22,308 bases of DNA from a virus: the IMG/VR virus record IMGVR_UViG_3300035661_002051, positions 1-22,308 of that record, one strand, 5' to 3'. A program made the translations under genes and the position numbers. The stretch's first letter is position 1. Each line of letters starts with the position of its first letter. The notes under the pieces were generated by a model. It saw only the letters and a program-made list of their open reading frames with translations. It was not told the origin of the DNA and searched no databases. Below, piece by piece: positions 12,869 through 20,768 of the stretch.

Positions 12869-14899
12869 TCACTGGTCCATCTTCACGTTGCTGATTAAGA
12901 TACCATTTGCAAAGTAGTTATGCAGCTCAGTTGTAAGGTTCCACACAGTTTTTATTGATATTTCAAAGGCGTCATACCTAACTTCTGACGCGCCTTTGTC
13001 TAAGACGTAGCATCTAGCAGCAAGTTTGTCTTTATCCATGTAGCCAGCTGGGCTGTATTCTTGCTTGTCATCACGCCAGACCTTGTGGTCCGGGGTAATC
13101 AGCAACCCTACATCTTCTGTATAAAGGCGTCTCAACTTGTAAGTTCCTACATGCTTCATCACCTTTAGCACTTTTTGAGGCACTATGCTGCCGTCTGGAG
13201 AACGCCCCAGTATGATATCTCCAACTTTGATGTTTTCAATGGCGGTGCTCTTACCTTCTGGTTGAGCGATAGCAGACTGGCCATATATACAACCACTCCC
13301 ACCACCAGAAGAAGTAGTAGTCGTTGTGGTTGTTGTGGTAGTGGTCGTAGTGGTGCTTGAGGAAGTAGTAGTCGTTGTTCCTGTTCCAGTTGTTGTAGTG
13401 CCTGTAGTGGTCGTTGTTGTGGTAGTCGTTGTGGTCGTTGTAGTCGTTGTGGTAGTGCCTGACCCAAGCCCTCCGAGGGGGTCATTGATATGCGGGCAAT
13501 AACGGGTGATAGACTTGGACCTCTCCAGCTTAACTGCTGAAATCAATACAGTACAAGCCTCCAAGTTGGAATGTATCTTGTAGACAGGGCGAACTACCAC
13601 AGTACGGCCATACGTGTTCTTCCACCCATTGTAATACAGTATAACCCACTGCCCCAAGGAGCTGGCTGGAAGTTGCTCAGTATCTAAGGTAACTGTTTCA
13701 ATTGCAGTAGTACCATCTTTCTCATATACCGCCAGTTGTATCATGTAGTAAGACCCAGTAGCAGATAAAGAACCTGAGTTAAGTTTGACTATAGCCTGAG
13801 CTGAGAGATAGCCTCCTGGGGGCACTAAGTGCCCATACGCAGTTTTGGGGGATAGTGTAGCACTTCCAACGGCGGTATTTACTGCAGTGTACTTTAGTGC
13901 CCCGTATCCAATGAGTCCAGCAGTTGGGTCAATGACGAAAGTTGGTGTACCAGTTCCTGTGTCTAAAGTGACTACTGCATCCCATTCGTTCATAGCTATT
14001 GGGTTTGCGCTACTATATGTCCCAAAGAAGCTGTTGGGGAGTAGGTTTGTTAGAGAGTAATGGTATGTATCCAAGTCAACCAGTTTATGTGGGTATCCTA
14101 CTTCAGCAGGCACATTGGCTATATGATGGTTGTACACGCCTTGAAGCCAGCGTATGCTGGTTTTTACCCATACAGGTATGCTAGAAGGAGTTGCTTGATA
14201 GGTTTGACCCAAGTCTATAAACTGGTCACCTAATGACACCCCGCTGATAGAAGGCCCAATAGCCCAAACCAGGTAGGCAGCAGCAGCTGTTGATGGGGTA
14301 GTCTGCCCAAGAACTCCAGAAGTTGTAACAACATTATGGCCATTAACGTAAGAAACTACCAGGTCTTCAAACCAAGATGTTAGTGACTGAGGCTGCACAA
14401 GTTGTACCCTAACCACTCTACCTGCAGCATTTATGTTGTGCAGTAGAGTGTCTAGAACAAGTGTTAAAGTTCCGTTACCGTTATCTGTAACACTATCAGG
14501 AGCAGAGATTTCTCCTATAACCTCGTATATCTTGCCGTACTCAATTGCTCCTGTTTTGGGGTTGGGCTCTGGCTCACTAACTAATTCTCCATACTTAAAC
14601 CCATAATACAAGGTCAGGGCTGTTCCTGTTGGTATAGCTATGTTCTGGTAGTTAGGCCAGCTCAGCACGTTACCATTGTTGTCTATACCAAACCCTGACA
14701 AAATAGACATTTTGTCAACTAGTTGAGTAGTAAGACCCCCAAAAGCAAATAGACCTGCGTATGGGTAACAGGTCCTAGCAAACTGCCTAGTTTTCTCAGT
14801 AAGGTAGTCTAGAAATTGTTCACGGATGTCAGTCAGTCCCATCAGGTTCTTAGGGTAAACATTCACCTTACTTTTTAGCATTTCTACTCTGGTAGTCAT
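12869..14899 (-). CDS. Tail/adhesin protein with poly-Thr linker and C-terminal Hint autoprocessing domain
   Basis: 676 residues in three parts. Residues 1-480 look like a virion structural or receptor-binding protein: a helical start, then beta-rich repeats, with a carbohydrate-binding-like jelly-roll suggested at about 300-465. Residues 482-536 are a linker with 42 threonines plus Gly/Ser. Residues 537-671 form a Hint domain: Cys537 at the splice-like N-terminus (GSG-CIYGQSAI), IENIKVGDIILG, LLITPDHKVW with T602 and H605, VWNLTTELHNYFANG with H660, and the terminal ILISN with Asn671. The usual penultimate His is Ser670, and only VKMDQ follows, so full protein splicing is unlikely. N-terminal cleavage, release or cross-linking as in bacterial intein-like domains is more plausible. 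ATGA overlap with the gpI-like gene places it in the baseplate operon. Confidence 0.85.
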   Translation of the reverse strand: MTTRVEMLKSKVNVYPKNLMGLTDIREQFLDYLTEKTRQFARTCYPYAGLFAFGGLTTQLVDKMSILSGFGIDNNGNVLSWPNYQNIAIPTGTALTLYYGFKYGELVSEPEPNPKTGAIEYGKIYEVIGEISAPDSVTDNGNGTLTLVLDTLLHNINAAGRVVRVQLVQPQSLTSWFEDLVVSYVNGHNVVTTSGVLGQTTPSTAAAAYLVWAIGPSISGVSLGDQFIDLGQTYQATPSSIPVWVKTSIRWLQGVYNHHIANVPAEVGYPHKLVDLDTYHYSLTNLLPNSFFGTYSSANPIAMNEWDAVVTLDTGTGTPTFVIDPTAGLIGYGALKYTAVNTAVGSATLSPKTAYGHLVPPGGYLSAQAIVKLNSGSLSATGSYYMIQLAVYEKDGTTAIETVTLDTEQLPASSLGQWVILYYNGWKNTYGRTVVVRPVYKIHSNLEACTVLISAVKLERSKSITRYCPHINDPLGGLGSGTTTTTTTTTTTTTTTTTTGTTTTGTGTTTTTSSSTTTTTTTTTTTTTTSSGGGSGCIYGQSAIAQPEGKSTAIENIKVGDIILGRSPDGSIVPQKVLKVMKHVGTYKLRRLYTEDVGLLITPDHKVWRDDKQEYSPAGYMDKDKLAARCYVLDKGASEVRYDAFEISIKTVWNLTTELHNYFANGILISNVKMDQ
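12887..13291 (-). other. Hint domain (bacterial intein-like) coding segment
   Basis: 135 residues, the size of mini-Hint domains without a homing endonuclease. Blocks A (Cys537), B (T602-x2-H605) and F (LHNYFANG) are present. The block G dipeptide is Ser-Asn instead of His-Asn. Confidence 0.8.
13292..13456 (-). repeat. Threonine-rich linker, ACN codon repeat
   Basis: Encodes residues 482-536: runs of 18, 4, 1, 5 and 14 threonines separated by Gly or Ser, ending SSGGGSG before the Hint Cys. All four ACN codons are intermixed without a simple period. Confidence 0.9.
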
Positions 14900-16440
14900 G
14901 TTCCTAGCTCCTCTGTGTATGTGGGAATAGGCAGTACTGCCAGCTCAACTAACTGGAAGCCGTTCCCGGACAACTTCCAAACCCCAGACATGGTGTTAGC
15001 AATAGGGCCATCTGACACTTGTAGTATATTATTCCCATCAACATATGCCTGTAAAACAGTGCCTTCCCGAGCAAATGATATTCTGTGTATAATGCCTCTG
15101 CTGTCGTAAGTACCAGTGGCCAAAGTGGTGGAGCCTCTGGCGATAGTAGCAACACCACCGCTCAAAACAAGGCTATAACTTGCAGGAGTATTAGGAGGCC
15201 CACTAGCATTCAAATCTATACGAACTGTGCCCATGTTTTCTACTTGTATTGATACCATGTAATCCTTAGCACCTAAATACTTGTCTGTGTCACAGGATTC
15301 AACCCAAGCTGTACCGTCACTTGGGAACACTATGTATCCTGTATTCTGGTCTATGGTAATCAAATCGCTCATGTACAAGTTATCAGAAAGATTAAAAGGG
15401 GCAATATGCCTTTCATACACAAGGTGTAATTTGAACTTCTCGCCAGTTGGCCTCATATAAGAAGCTATGCTAGAAATTAGTGGTAGAGACTCATAGTAAC
15501 TCAAGGATGAAGACAGTTGATAAGAAATTCCTGCGCTTGGGGAACCTACAACTTGGTTGGTCCAAGTATCTTTGTAACAAAATAAGGGGTAAACATAACC
15601 ATTAGTCACTAGCATAACCCTGCGGATTCTAATTCGGTACTGCCCGACGCCATCATTATTATCATACAAAGCAAGAGCATAAAGATTTATGTTGCTTGGT
15701 ATAGGAAAAATGCGTCTAATCCATTTGCCTAAATTTGCCCCTGGGGAATTGATGTTTAAGTTCATAGGATAGCCAAATTGGTCTTGTACTGTTGATGAAG
15801 CTGCTACCCAAGAACCATTAATAAGCAAGTCTAAGCCCATTTTGGCTCCTGGGCCGTCAACCAAGAACTCTGCTATTAGCTGCGTAGGTATGTTGCCTGG
15901 AGACACGTTCAAATTCTTAAATATAACCCTCAAAGGTCCTAAGTTGGCTTGGCTCCTATTGGTTATCAAAGATATTTCTTGCCAGTATGGAACTTTTAGA
16001 TATAAGTCTGTAGTGCACAGGTCTACTGGGGTTAGAGCGAAATTGTCTTCTCCTACAGCTTTGTCTTCTAAGAGCCATCTGAAATCAAATTGCTCATCAT
16101 AAGAAGACTCTATGCTTCCTATGGCATTAAAATGAGCGTTAATGCCTTTCTTAATTGACTTGACCTTCCACAAAGATATCAACTGCTGAATCAATCTTCT
16201 CTTTTGGTATTCTTGAAGTTGGCTCGCCACAGATTGTGGCATCCCCAAAGTGTTTAACAAGTAGTCAATTTGGTCACTCTTCAGTTCTGAATATGGGCTA
16301 TAGAGACCTCTAAGGGAATCTAGTTTATTCCAAGCATTATCATAAACTGCTTGGAATCCAGCAACAAATTTCTCAAGTATGCCGTCTTCATCAGAATCCC
16401 TAACCGCTTTGATAATGAACTTGTAAACGTCGTAGGACAT
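14896..16440 (-). CDS. Baseplate/tail protein I-like with C-terminal LamG-like domain
   Basis: 514 residues. Residues 1-110 match the phage tail protein I (gpI) type: LGMPQSVASQLQEYQKRRLIQQLISLWKVKSIKKGINAHF recalls the family's conserved R-R-L-I and K-G-T-x-x-G/A-I region, as in baseplate wedge proteins next to gpJ. The middle is beta-rich. Residues ~385-510 (starting near DYMVSIQVENMG, with GIIHRISFAREG and LQAYVDGN) resemble a concanavalin/LamG jelly-roll that could bind glycans. It would link the baseplate to fibres or adhesins, consistent with the next gene being the Hint-bearing tail protein (ATGA overlap). It follows gpJ by 8 nt. An AGGAG site precedes the ATG. Confidence 0.72.
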   Translation of the reverse strand: MSYDVYKFIIKAVRDSDEDGILEKFVAGFQAVYDNAWNKLDSLRGLYSPYSELKSDQIDYLLNTLGMPQSVASQLQEYQKRRLIQQLISLWKVKSIKKGINAHFNAIGSIESSYDEQFDFRWLLEDKAVGEDNFALTPVDLCTTDLYLKVPYWQEISLITNRSQANLGPLRVIFKNLNVSPGNIPTQLIAEFLVDGPGAKMGLDLLINGSWVAASSTVQDQFGYPMNLNINSPGANLGKWIRRIFPIPSNINLYALALYDNNDGVGQYRIRIRRVMLVTNGYVYPLFCYKDTWTNQVVGSPSAGISYQLSSSLSYYESLPLISSIASYMRPTGEKFKLHLVYERHIAPFNLSDNLYMSDLITIDQNTGYIVFPSDGTAWVESCDTDKYLGAKDYMVSIQVENMGTVRIDLNASGPPNTPASYSLVLSGGVATIARGSTTLATGTYDSRGIIHRISFAREGTVLQAYVDGNNILQVSDGPIANTMSGVWKLSGNGFQLVELAVLPIPTYTEELGT

Positions 16441-16448
16441 AGTTTCTC

Positions 16449-18332
16449 CTAGACTGCACGTACATCCAATGAAATGTCAGACAGCTCTACAATAGGCAAT
16501 TCGTTAGCAGCCAATTGCACATCTGAAGTAGGAGAATAGAGCACAACATTTCCTACATTAGGAACATCTTGTATAGTGGCTATGATAACAGAAATTGGTA
16601 CTCTTCCATTAAAGTTCCACTGCCAAGTAATAGACCCATCGTCAGCAGTTCTAGTAGCGAGAGGCTGGAACTTAGCTAACAATGCTGCTATTATGTCATT
16701 CCTATTCCCGCCATGAACCAAGGCAGATATAGAAATATGCCTGGGGGTGTAGTTAATCAAAGAAAGCCTTTTGTTGACTTGCAGTATGCCACTTTTCTTA
16801 TCGTTGAAGTAGTTTTCTATACTTGTCATAACAGAAGAATCAATTAAGCCGCCCCCGCTACCAACAAGCACAGCAACTATTGACCCTGTGCCCATCCCTT
16901 CGTCTATGATGTTTACTCTACTTGCGGGAGAACTTCCTGAGCCTGTAGCGTTATTAAGCAGAAAATACTCCAAATCTGCGTTAGTCACTGCTCGGGAGTT
17001 AGTGCTGGCCCATAGTGGTATATTTTGCTTAAGAAATTCCAGTGGGGCAAATGCGCTTTTGAACCCAGCAGCAGACCTAGGATTGGTGAACGACAGTACT
17101 TTGCCACCAGTGTCTCCTCCGCTAATGCTATACGCAGGAACATTCCCCCCAGAAGTTACAGAGACTGTCCTATAAGAAACAGAAATGACTGCTCCATACG
17201 CAGGAACTTTGCCTGTTGTGCCATCTCCAAATGATAAATAGATATGGTTTTCTGAGTCTACAACATATGTAAATACCAAGTCATTAGGCCCAGCCAGCCC
17301 CATATACTTCTGCCTTAGCCACTGTGACTGCTGAGTACCTTCCATAACTTCGATAGTTTCCAAACTTCCTTCTACCAAGCCCACATTACCCAGCTGGAAG
17401 GTTTGATTGGCAACCCCTGTTGAGGTAAAAGACTCATTTCTGGTTATACCTTGAGTGACAAGTAATTTTATCCACTTGTCCCCAGTGTCAGCGTCAACCA
17501 TGTCTCCAGTGCCAGACGGGTATTTAGAAGTTAGAGTTGGAAGAGTAGAACCCACATCAACTTGTGTTATTCTGAACCTTACCCAGTATCTTGCTTCAGA
17601 GTCAATGCTCATGGTCTCCCAATCAGCATTTATCTGTTGTGGCAAAGAGAAGTTTACTGTACCACTGTGGTCTAAGTTGCCTGTGTTATCAACTCCATGA
17701 GGTATTGGCGCCCATACCTCATATAGACCGTCCCAATACTCCCAAACTCCTTGCCAAGTAGCGCCTTCGCTCAAAGCGAAGTTTAGAGAAGTGAACATTG
17801 TTTCTAGCCCAAAGTATATGCAGTCTCCAATTTGTACAGGAACCACATCTTGGTATGGAGAACTAAAATACTGATTTTGTAGAGAACTGTAGTATTTGAT
17901 AGACACAGTCTTAGTGTCATACAACACAAATGCTTCTAAGTTCTCAAAGTTAATTGCTGCTCCTGTATTAACATCTTTAGCGCTAAAGGAGGAAAGGGCA
18001 GGCAGTACTGTAGTCTGTTGAGTGATATCTGCGGATAACTTACCTACAACTGTTGCTACTGCTGGAGAAAACTGAGAAAATGGGTAGCCCAGGGTGTTGC
18101 CTATATTGATGGCGGACTGTAGCAATTTGGCTGTAGGAAGTGCTAATTCGTTAGCAAGTATATCTATGTTGCAATTAACAAGATGCCCAACAAGAGCCAT
18201 CATACGCTCAAGCTGAGTTTCTGGAGCGTAAGGAGAAAAGTCGGGGAGTTGCTTGATATTTCTCCTACGAAACTCCTGTAGGGCCTCCAGAATTGCTTTG
18301 TAATAAAAAGCAGTAAACTTAAAGTCCGCCAT
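16449..18332 (-). CDS. Baseplate J-like protein (wedge)
   Basis: 627 residues. The best-conserved segment is SFTNPRSAAGFKSAFAPLEFLKQNIPLW followed by NSRAVTNADLEYFLL. This matches the gpJ signature in which a NP-x-A-x-G-G stretch precedes R-A-V-T-x-x-D-y-e. SFGDGTTGKVP around 370-380 is another recurring gpJ motif. It is longer than P2 gpJ (about 300 residues), as in large contractile-tail and injection-system homologues. It would form the inner baseplate wedge with the gp25-like and gpI-like products on either side. GAGGT lies four nt before the ATG; the gap from the upstream gene is 2 nt. Confidence 0.82.
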   Translation of the reverse strand: MADFKFTAFYYKAILEALQEFRRRNIKQLPDFSPYAPETQLERMMALVGHLVNCNIDILANELALPTAKLLQSAINIGNTLGYPFSQFSPAVATVVGKLSADITQQTTVLPALSSFSAKDVNTGAAINFENLEAFVLYDTKTVSIKYYSSLQNQYFSSPYQDVVPVQIGDCIYFGLETMFTSLNFALSEGATWQGVWEYWDGLYEVWAPIPHGVDNTGNLDHSGTVNFSLPQQINADWETMSIDSEARYWVRFRITQVDVGSTLPTLTSKYPSGTGDMVDADTGDKWIKLLVTQGITRNESFTSTGVANQTFQLGNVGLVEGSLETIEVMEGTQQSQWLRQKYMGLAGPNDLVFTYVVDSENHIYLSFGDGTTGKVPAYGAVISVSYRTVSVTSGGNVPAYSISGGDTGGKVLSFTNPRSAAGFKSAFAPLEFLKQNIPLWASTNSRAVTNADLEYFLLNNATGSGSSPASRVNIIDEGMGTGSIVAVLVGSGGGLIDSSVMTSIENYFNDKKSGILQVNKRLSLINYTPRHISISALVHGGNRNDIIAALLAKFQPLATRTADDGSITWQWNFNGRVPISVIIATIQDVPNVGNVVLYSPTSDVQLAANELPIVELSDISLDVRAV

Positions 18333-18334
18333 GG

Positions 18335-18742
18335 CTACCTCACCAGGTCAACAGGGAGCAAATCCCCTAGAGTAATTTCTTGATTAAATGGTAGATATCT
18401 AGCTCTAGCAGTCAACCCAACTCTGCCGCCATCTACGTCAGACTTGGTATTTACTTCTAGCAACCTAAACCTGTCAACAAATTCGTCAAACATGTCTGAC
18501 ACAGCCTTTTGAACCATGGGGGCTTGACCATTGTTAATTGAGAATATCATTTGAGGGTCTAAGCCAAGAGTCTGAAATGGGTTTTCTGACTCGCAGTCTG
18601 ACATAGCTAACCTAACTAAGAACGCGCTGTGCACTATACCTGATGGCGTATCCACTGAGTACAGTAAATGGCCACCTCTACTGTACGGAGCATGCAACCC
18701 TTGAAATGGCAGAGCCTGCTGTAAAAACTTATCTCTATTCAT
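18335..18742 (-). CDS. Baseplate wedge protein, possibly gp25/GPW-like
   Basis: 135 residues. Length and position, directly before gpJ, are those of the T4 gp25/P2 gpW wedge proteins. Features fitting that family are a start with FLQQALPFQ, a central helical segment MVQKAVSDMFDEFVDRF followed by a beta-rich end (GGRVGLTARARYLPF). Sequence similarity is weak by eye, so the assignment leans on synteny. It overlaps the upstream gene by 8 nt and is followed by gpJ after 2 nt. If correct, it would anchor the wedge to the sheath initiation site. Confidence 0.45.
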   Translation of the reverse strand: MNRDKFLQQALPFQGLHAPYSRGGHLLYSVDTPSGIVHSAFLVRLAMSDCESENPFQTLGLDPQMIFSINNGQAPMVQKAVSDMFDEFVDRFRLLEVNTKSDVDGGRVGLTARARYLPFNQEITLGDLLPVDLVR

Positions 18743-19316
18743 CAGTCATCCTACTATCATAGAAAGCCAGTAACTGGTCCAAAACCTGGCATATGTAACT
18801 ATCTGGAGCCAATGCCTCTTTAGAGAGTTCTGATTTGGCTGGTACTATGTACTGCCCACCAACTCCTAAGTCTAGGATATTTAACTGCCTTAAGAGGATA
18901 CCCAACTCAGGATTGTTATACACCCTTCTAGCGATATCCTCAAACACCAAACTGCTCAGTGGTGAAGGGCCTAAGCCATAAGCCTGGTCTGCAGGGTAGT
19001 TTGGCAAAGCATAATCAAACATCACTGTTTTACCTAGTGTAGCAGCATTGAAATCTATATGTACAACTACCCAGTTACCGTTAGAATCATGTATTTGTAC
19101 TACACCACTGCCAAATATTGCTTGCACACCTGTATTAAGATGTAGGTAAGAATCACCTGTATAGCCTGGTGGCGCGCATTCCCACTCTAGCGTAGAGTAT
19201 CTGGGTATACGACTGTGCCTCAGTACAGATATGCCAGGTATGGTATCAGGGTGGCTGCCGTCTTGAGAGACAGTAATCAAATTGCCAATAGTGTCTGTCA
19301 ACTGAACCTTATCCAT
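18735..19316 (-). CDS. Unknown baseplate-operon protein (193 residues)
   Basis: Not recognised. The first half is beta-rich with many Gly/Pro/Ser turns (GYTGDSYLHLNTGVQAIFGSGVV split by turns). The second half is helical (LVFEDIARRVYNNPELGILLRQLN, and YICQVLDQLLAFYDSR). There is no signal peptide, membrane segment or catalytic motif. It starts by a one-base TAATG overlap after the tube/LysM-like gene and overlaps the gp25-like gene by 8 nt, so it is very likely a virion assembly or baseplate component. The helical C-terminus could be an interaction tail. Confidence 0.65.
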   Translation of the reverse strand: MDKVQLTDTIGNLITVSQDGSHPDTIPGISVLRHSRIPRYSTLEWECAPPGYTGDSYLHLNTGVQAIFGSGVVQIHDSNGNWVVVHIDFNAATLGKTVMFDYALPNYPADQAYGLGPSPLSSLVFEDIARRVYNNPELGILLRQLNILDLGVGGQYIVPAKSELSKEALAPDSYICQVLDQLLAFYDSRMTDE

Positions 19317-20032
19317 TACAAATGTTCCTTATTAGGGTCAGGAGCGTCTTCCCCGCCGCCTGGTGCACCTAAATCTGCTAGTGGGTCTTTAGCCCCTTTA
19401 CTCTTGCGCGTAGCCGCCTTGTCCTGAGTGTCTTCCTTTACTGTGTAGAAAGCAGTGTCTTGAGGTACTTTATTGGTGGTTGTAGGTTCTGGTAGAGGAG
19501 AGTACTCTACAAGTTCTACAGAAACAGTAATTGTTCTGCTCACTTTACCATCAAAACAATTTTCTGACAATTCAGCAGAAAAGTCTCTGATGTAACCATC
19601 CCATGCTTTCAACCCAGGCATCAACACAGTAACTATAGGCAGTGAACCATCCTTTTGACGGCTCAACTGGTTTCTAATGTTATCAAGAGCTTTGTAGTGG
19701 TCATAGGTCTTATCAATCTTGTAGTACATGGCCCTGATTGATATCACTTCTTCTCCACCAGAGCCTATGATAGGTATGCCCTTATCACTCCGGATACCTT
19801 TATGTATGGGGAGTTCGTTGTTCCTATGTATAGACAGCGGGGGGTTAAACTGGAATCTAAACTGTTCTCCTGTTTTCTTATCCACCAACCAGCACTCTGA
19901 AGGAGCGCCTTTTGACTGGCTTTTGCCTTGATAAGGGATAGGAATTGTAGGTAGCCCAGGAAGAAGCATTTCTGGGCTAGGAATATTCAGCAGCTGAGCC
20001 CCCAATTGTACTGGATTCGGTAAACCAGGCAT
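19316..20032 (-). CDS. Contractile tail tube/LysM-type baseplate adaptor, probable
   Basis: 238 residues. ECWLVDKKTGEQFRFQFNPPLSIHR (about 47-71) resembles the start of contractile-injection-system tube/adaptor proteins, in which a F-x-F-N-P motif follows a short beta hairpin. A mid-chain IVTVLMPGLKAWDGYIRDFSAE segment and ISVELVEYSPL-type strand (ITVSVELVEYSP) also fit that fold. AFYTVKEDTQDKAA near 208-220 may be the start of a degenerate LysM motif, as in gp53- or Afp7-like proteins. The C-terminal ~25 residues are Gly/Pro/Asp-rich and disordered. The place between spike and wedge genes supports a hub-wedge adaptor. GAGGT sits five nt before the ATG. Confidence 0.5.
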   Translation of the reverse strand: MPGLPNPVQLGAQLLNIPSPEMLLPGLPTIPIPYQGKSQSKGAPSECWLVDKKTGEQFRFQFNPPLSIHRNNELPIHKGIRSDKGIPIIGSGGEEVISIRAMYYKIDKTYDHYKALDNIRNQLSRQKDGSLPIVTVLMPGLKAWDGYIRDFSAELSENCFDGKVSRTITVSVELVEYSPLPEPTTTNKVPQDTAFYTVKEDTQDKAATRKSKGAKDPLADLGAPGGGEDAPDPNKEHL

Positions 20033-20159
20033 CAGTCACCTCAAATTGCTAATAGGATAATGCAGTTACTGCCATCACTCTGCACCGTTACTAACTTCTA
20101 ACGGCTGGTTGAGGAATAGTGCCAGCATTTATCCCACGTGCCATTGGTTCTCCTCAATG
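20033..20159. other. 127-nt gap with SD-led mini-ORF
   Basis: This is the largest gap in the tail block. On the minus strand GAGGAG is followed by ATG (20144) and 17 codons ending at TAG (20091). A second frame, shifted by -1, stays open from 20097 to a TGA at 20041, immediately before the next gene's ribosome binding site. Read together with a -1 shift these give a 34-residue product. No classic slippery heptamer is present, so a decayed gene, an error or chance are possible. Confidence 0.3.
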
Positions 20160-20768
20160 TCATTTCAAGCACAAACCGACAGCAGAAGCTTCTGCTGTTG
20201 GCCTAGATATTGCTCCAACTCCAGAACCTCCTGCGCACATTGCAAACTTAGCATCTACAGCAGCCTTCAAGTCATCTATAGCTTTTTGTAGGTCAGCCTT
20301 ACGAACTATGCCGTCATCTGCTGTAAGACCCTTCTTGCCAACCTCAAATAGTGGTGTTTCAAAGTAAACATCAGTTGCTGAAACAACTTTTACATCACCA
20401 GTGCTCAGAACTGTAATGACCTTGTTTTTGGCGTCGAACAGCACGTAGCCCATGTCTCTGAATTTGATGATAGCTCTATTGGGGTAGTCCTGTTTCACCT
20501 CGTCTGGGACGTCCTCGGGCTTCAGAGGGTGTGCTCCAAGGTACACTGGGTTATCAATAGACCCTGAAGGCAGTATCACTTGAATAGACGCACCTATTTT
20601 TGGCACCATAAACACAGCAGAAGACCCATCACAAACTGGGAACTGAGGCTCCGCCCAATTGGGGTGCTCTTTGCCTCCAAGCAACTCATCACTCTTGAAT
20701 TTGACCCTCCCCAGCTTAATCGGGTCTTCATTATTCGTAACGATTGCTGTAACCAAATTCACTAGCAT
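20160..20768 (-). CDS. Baseplate spike protein, gpV/gp5 OB-fold type
   Basis: 202 residues. The N-terminal ~95 residues are the OB-fold of the phage baseplate V/gp5 family: AIVTNNEDPIKLGRVKF, then WAEPQFPVCDGSSAVFMVPKIGASIQVIL and DNPVYLGAHP. These recall the family's G-R-V-x-V, W-x-r-v and P-x-x-G-x-x-V-x-V features. A beta-rich stretch (IIKFRDMGYVLFDAKNKVITVLSTGDVKVVSATDVYF) follows and may be a short triple-beta spike. A helical segment and a Gly/Ala/Ser tail come after. As a trimer it should pierce the outer membrane at the tip of the tail tube. It starts by a TAATG one-base overlap with the hub gene. Confidence 0.82.
   Translation of the reverse strand: MLVNLVTAIVTNNEDPIKLGRVKFKSDELLGGKEHPNWAEPQFPVCDGSSAVFMVPKIGASIQVILPSGSIDNPVYLGAHPLKPEDVPDEVKQDYPNRAIIKFRDMGYVLFDAKNKVITVLSTGDVKVVSATDVYFETPLFEVGKKGLTADDGIVRKADLQKAIDDLKAAVDAKFAMCAGGSGVGAISRPTAEASAVGLCLK

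Noticed and set aside
13183-13485. A minus-strand frame of 100 codons rich in Gln, Leu and Pro across the Thr linker
   Set aside because: It is the shifted reading of the ACN codon repeat inside the tail gene. It has no start context of its own, and the real frame continues into a recognisable Hint domain.
12869-14899. Classical intein inserted in a tail gene
   Set aside because: There is no meaningful C-extein (five residues), Ser-Asn replaces His-Asn, and no Cys/Ser/Thr follows the terminal Asn (Val does).
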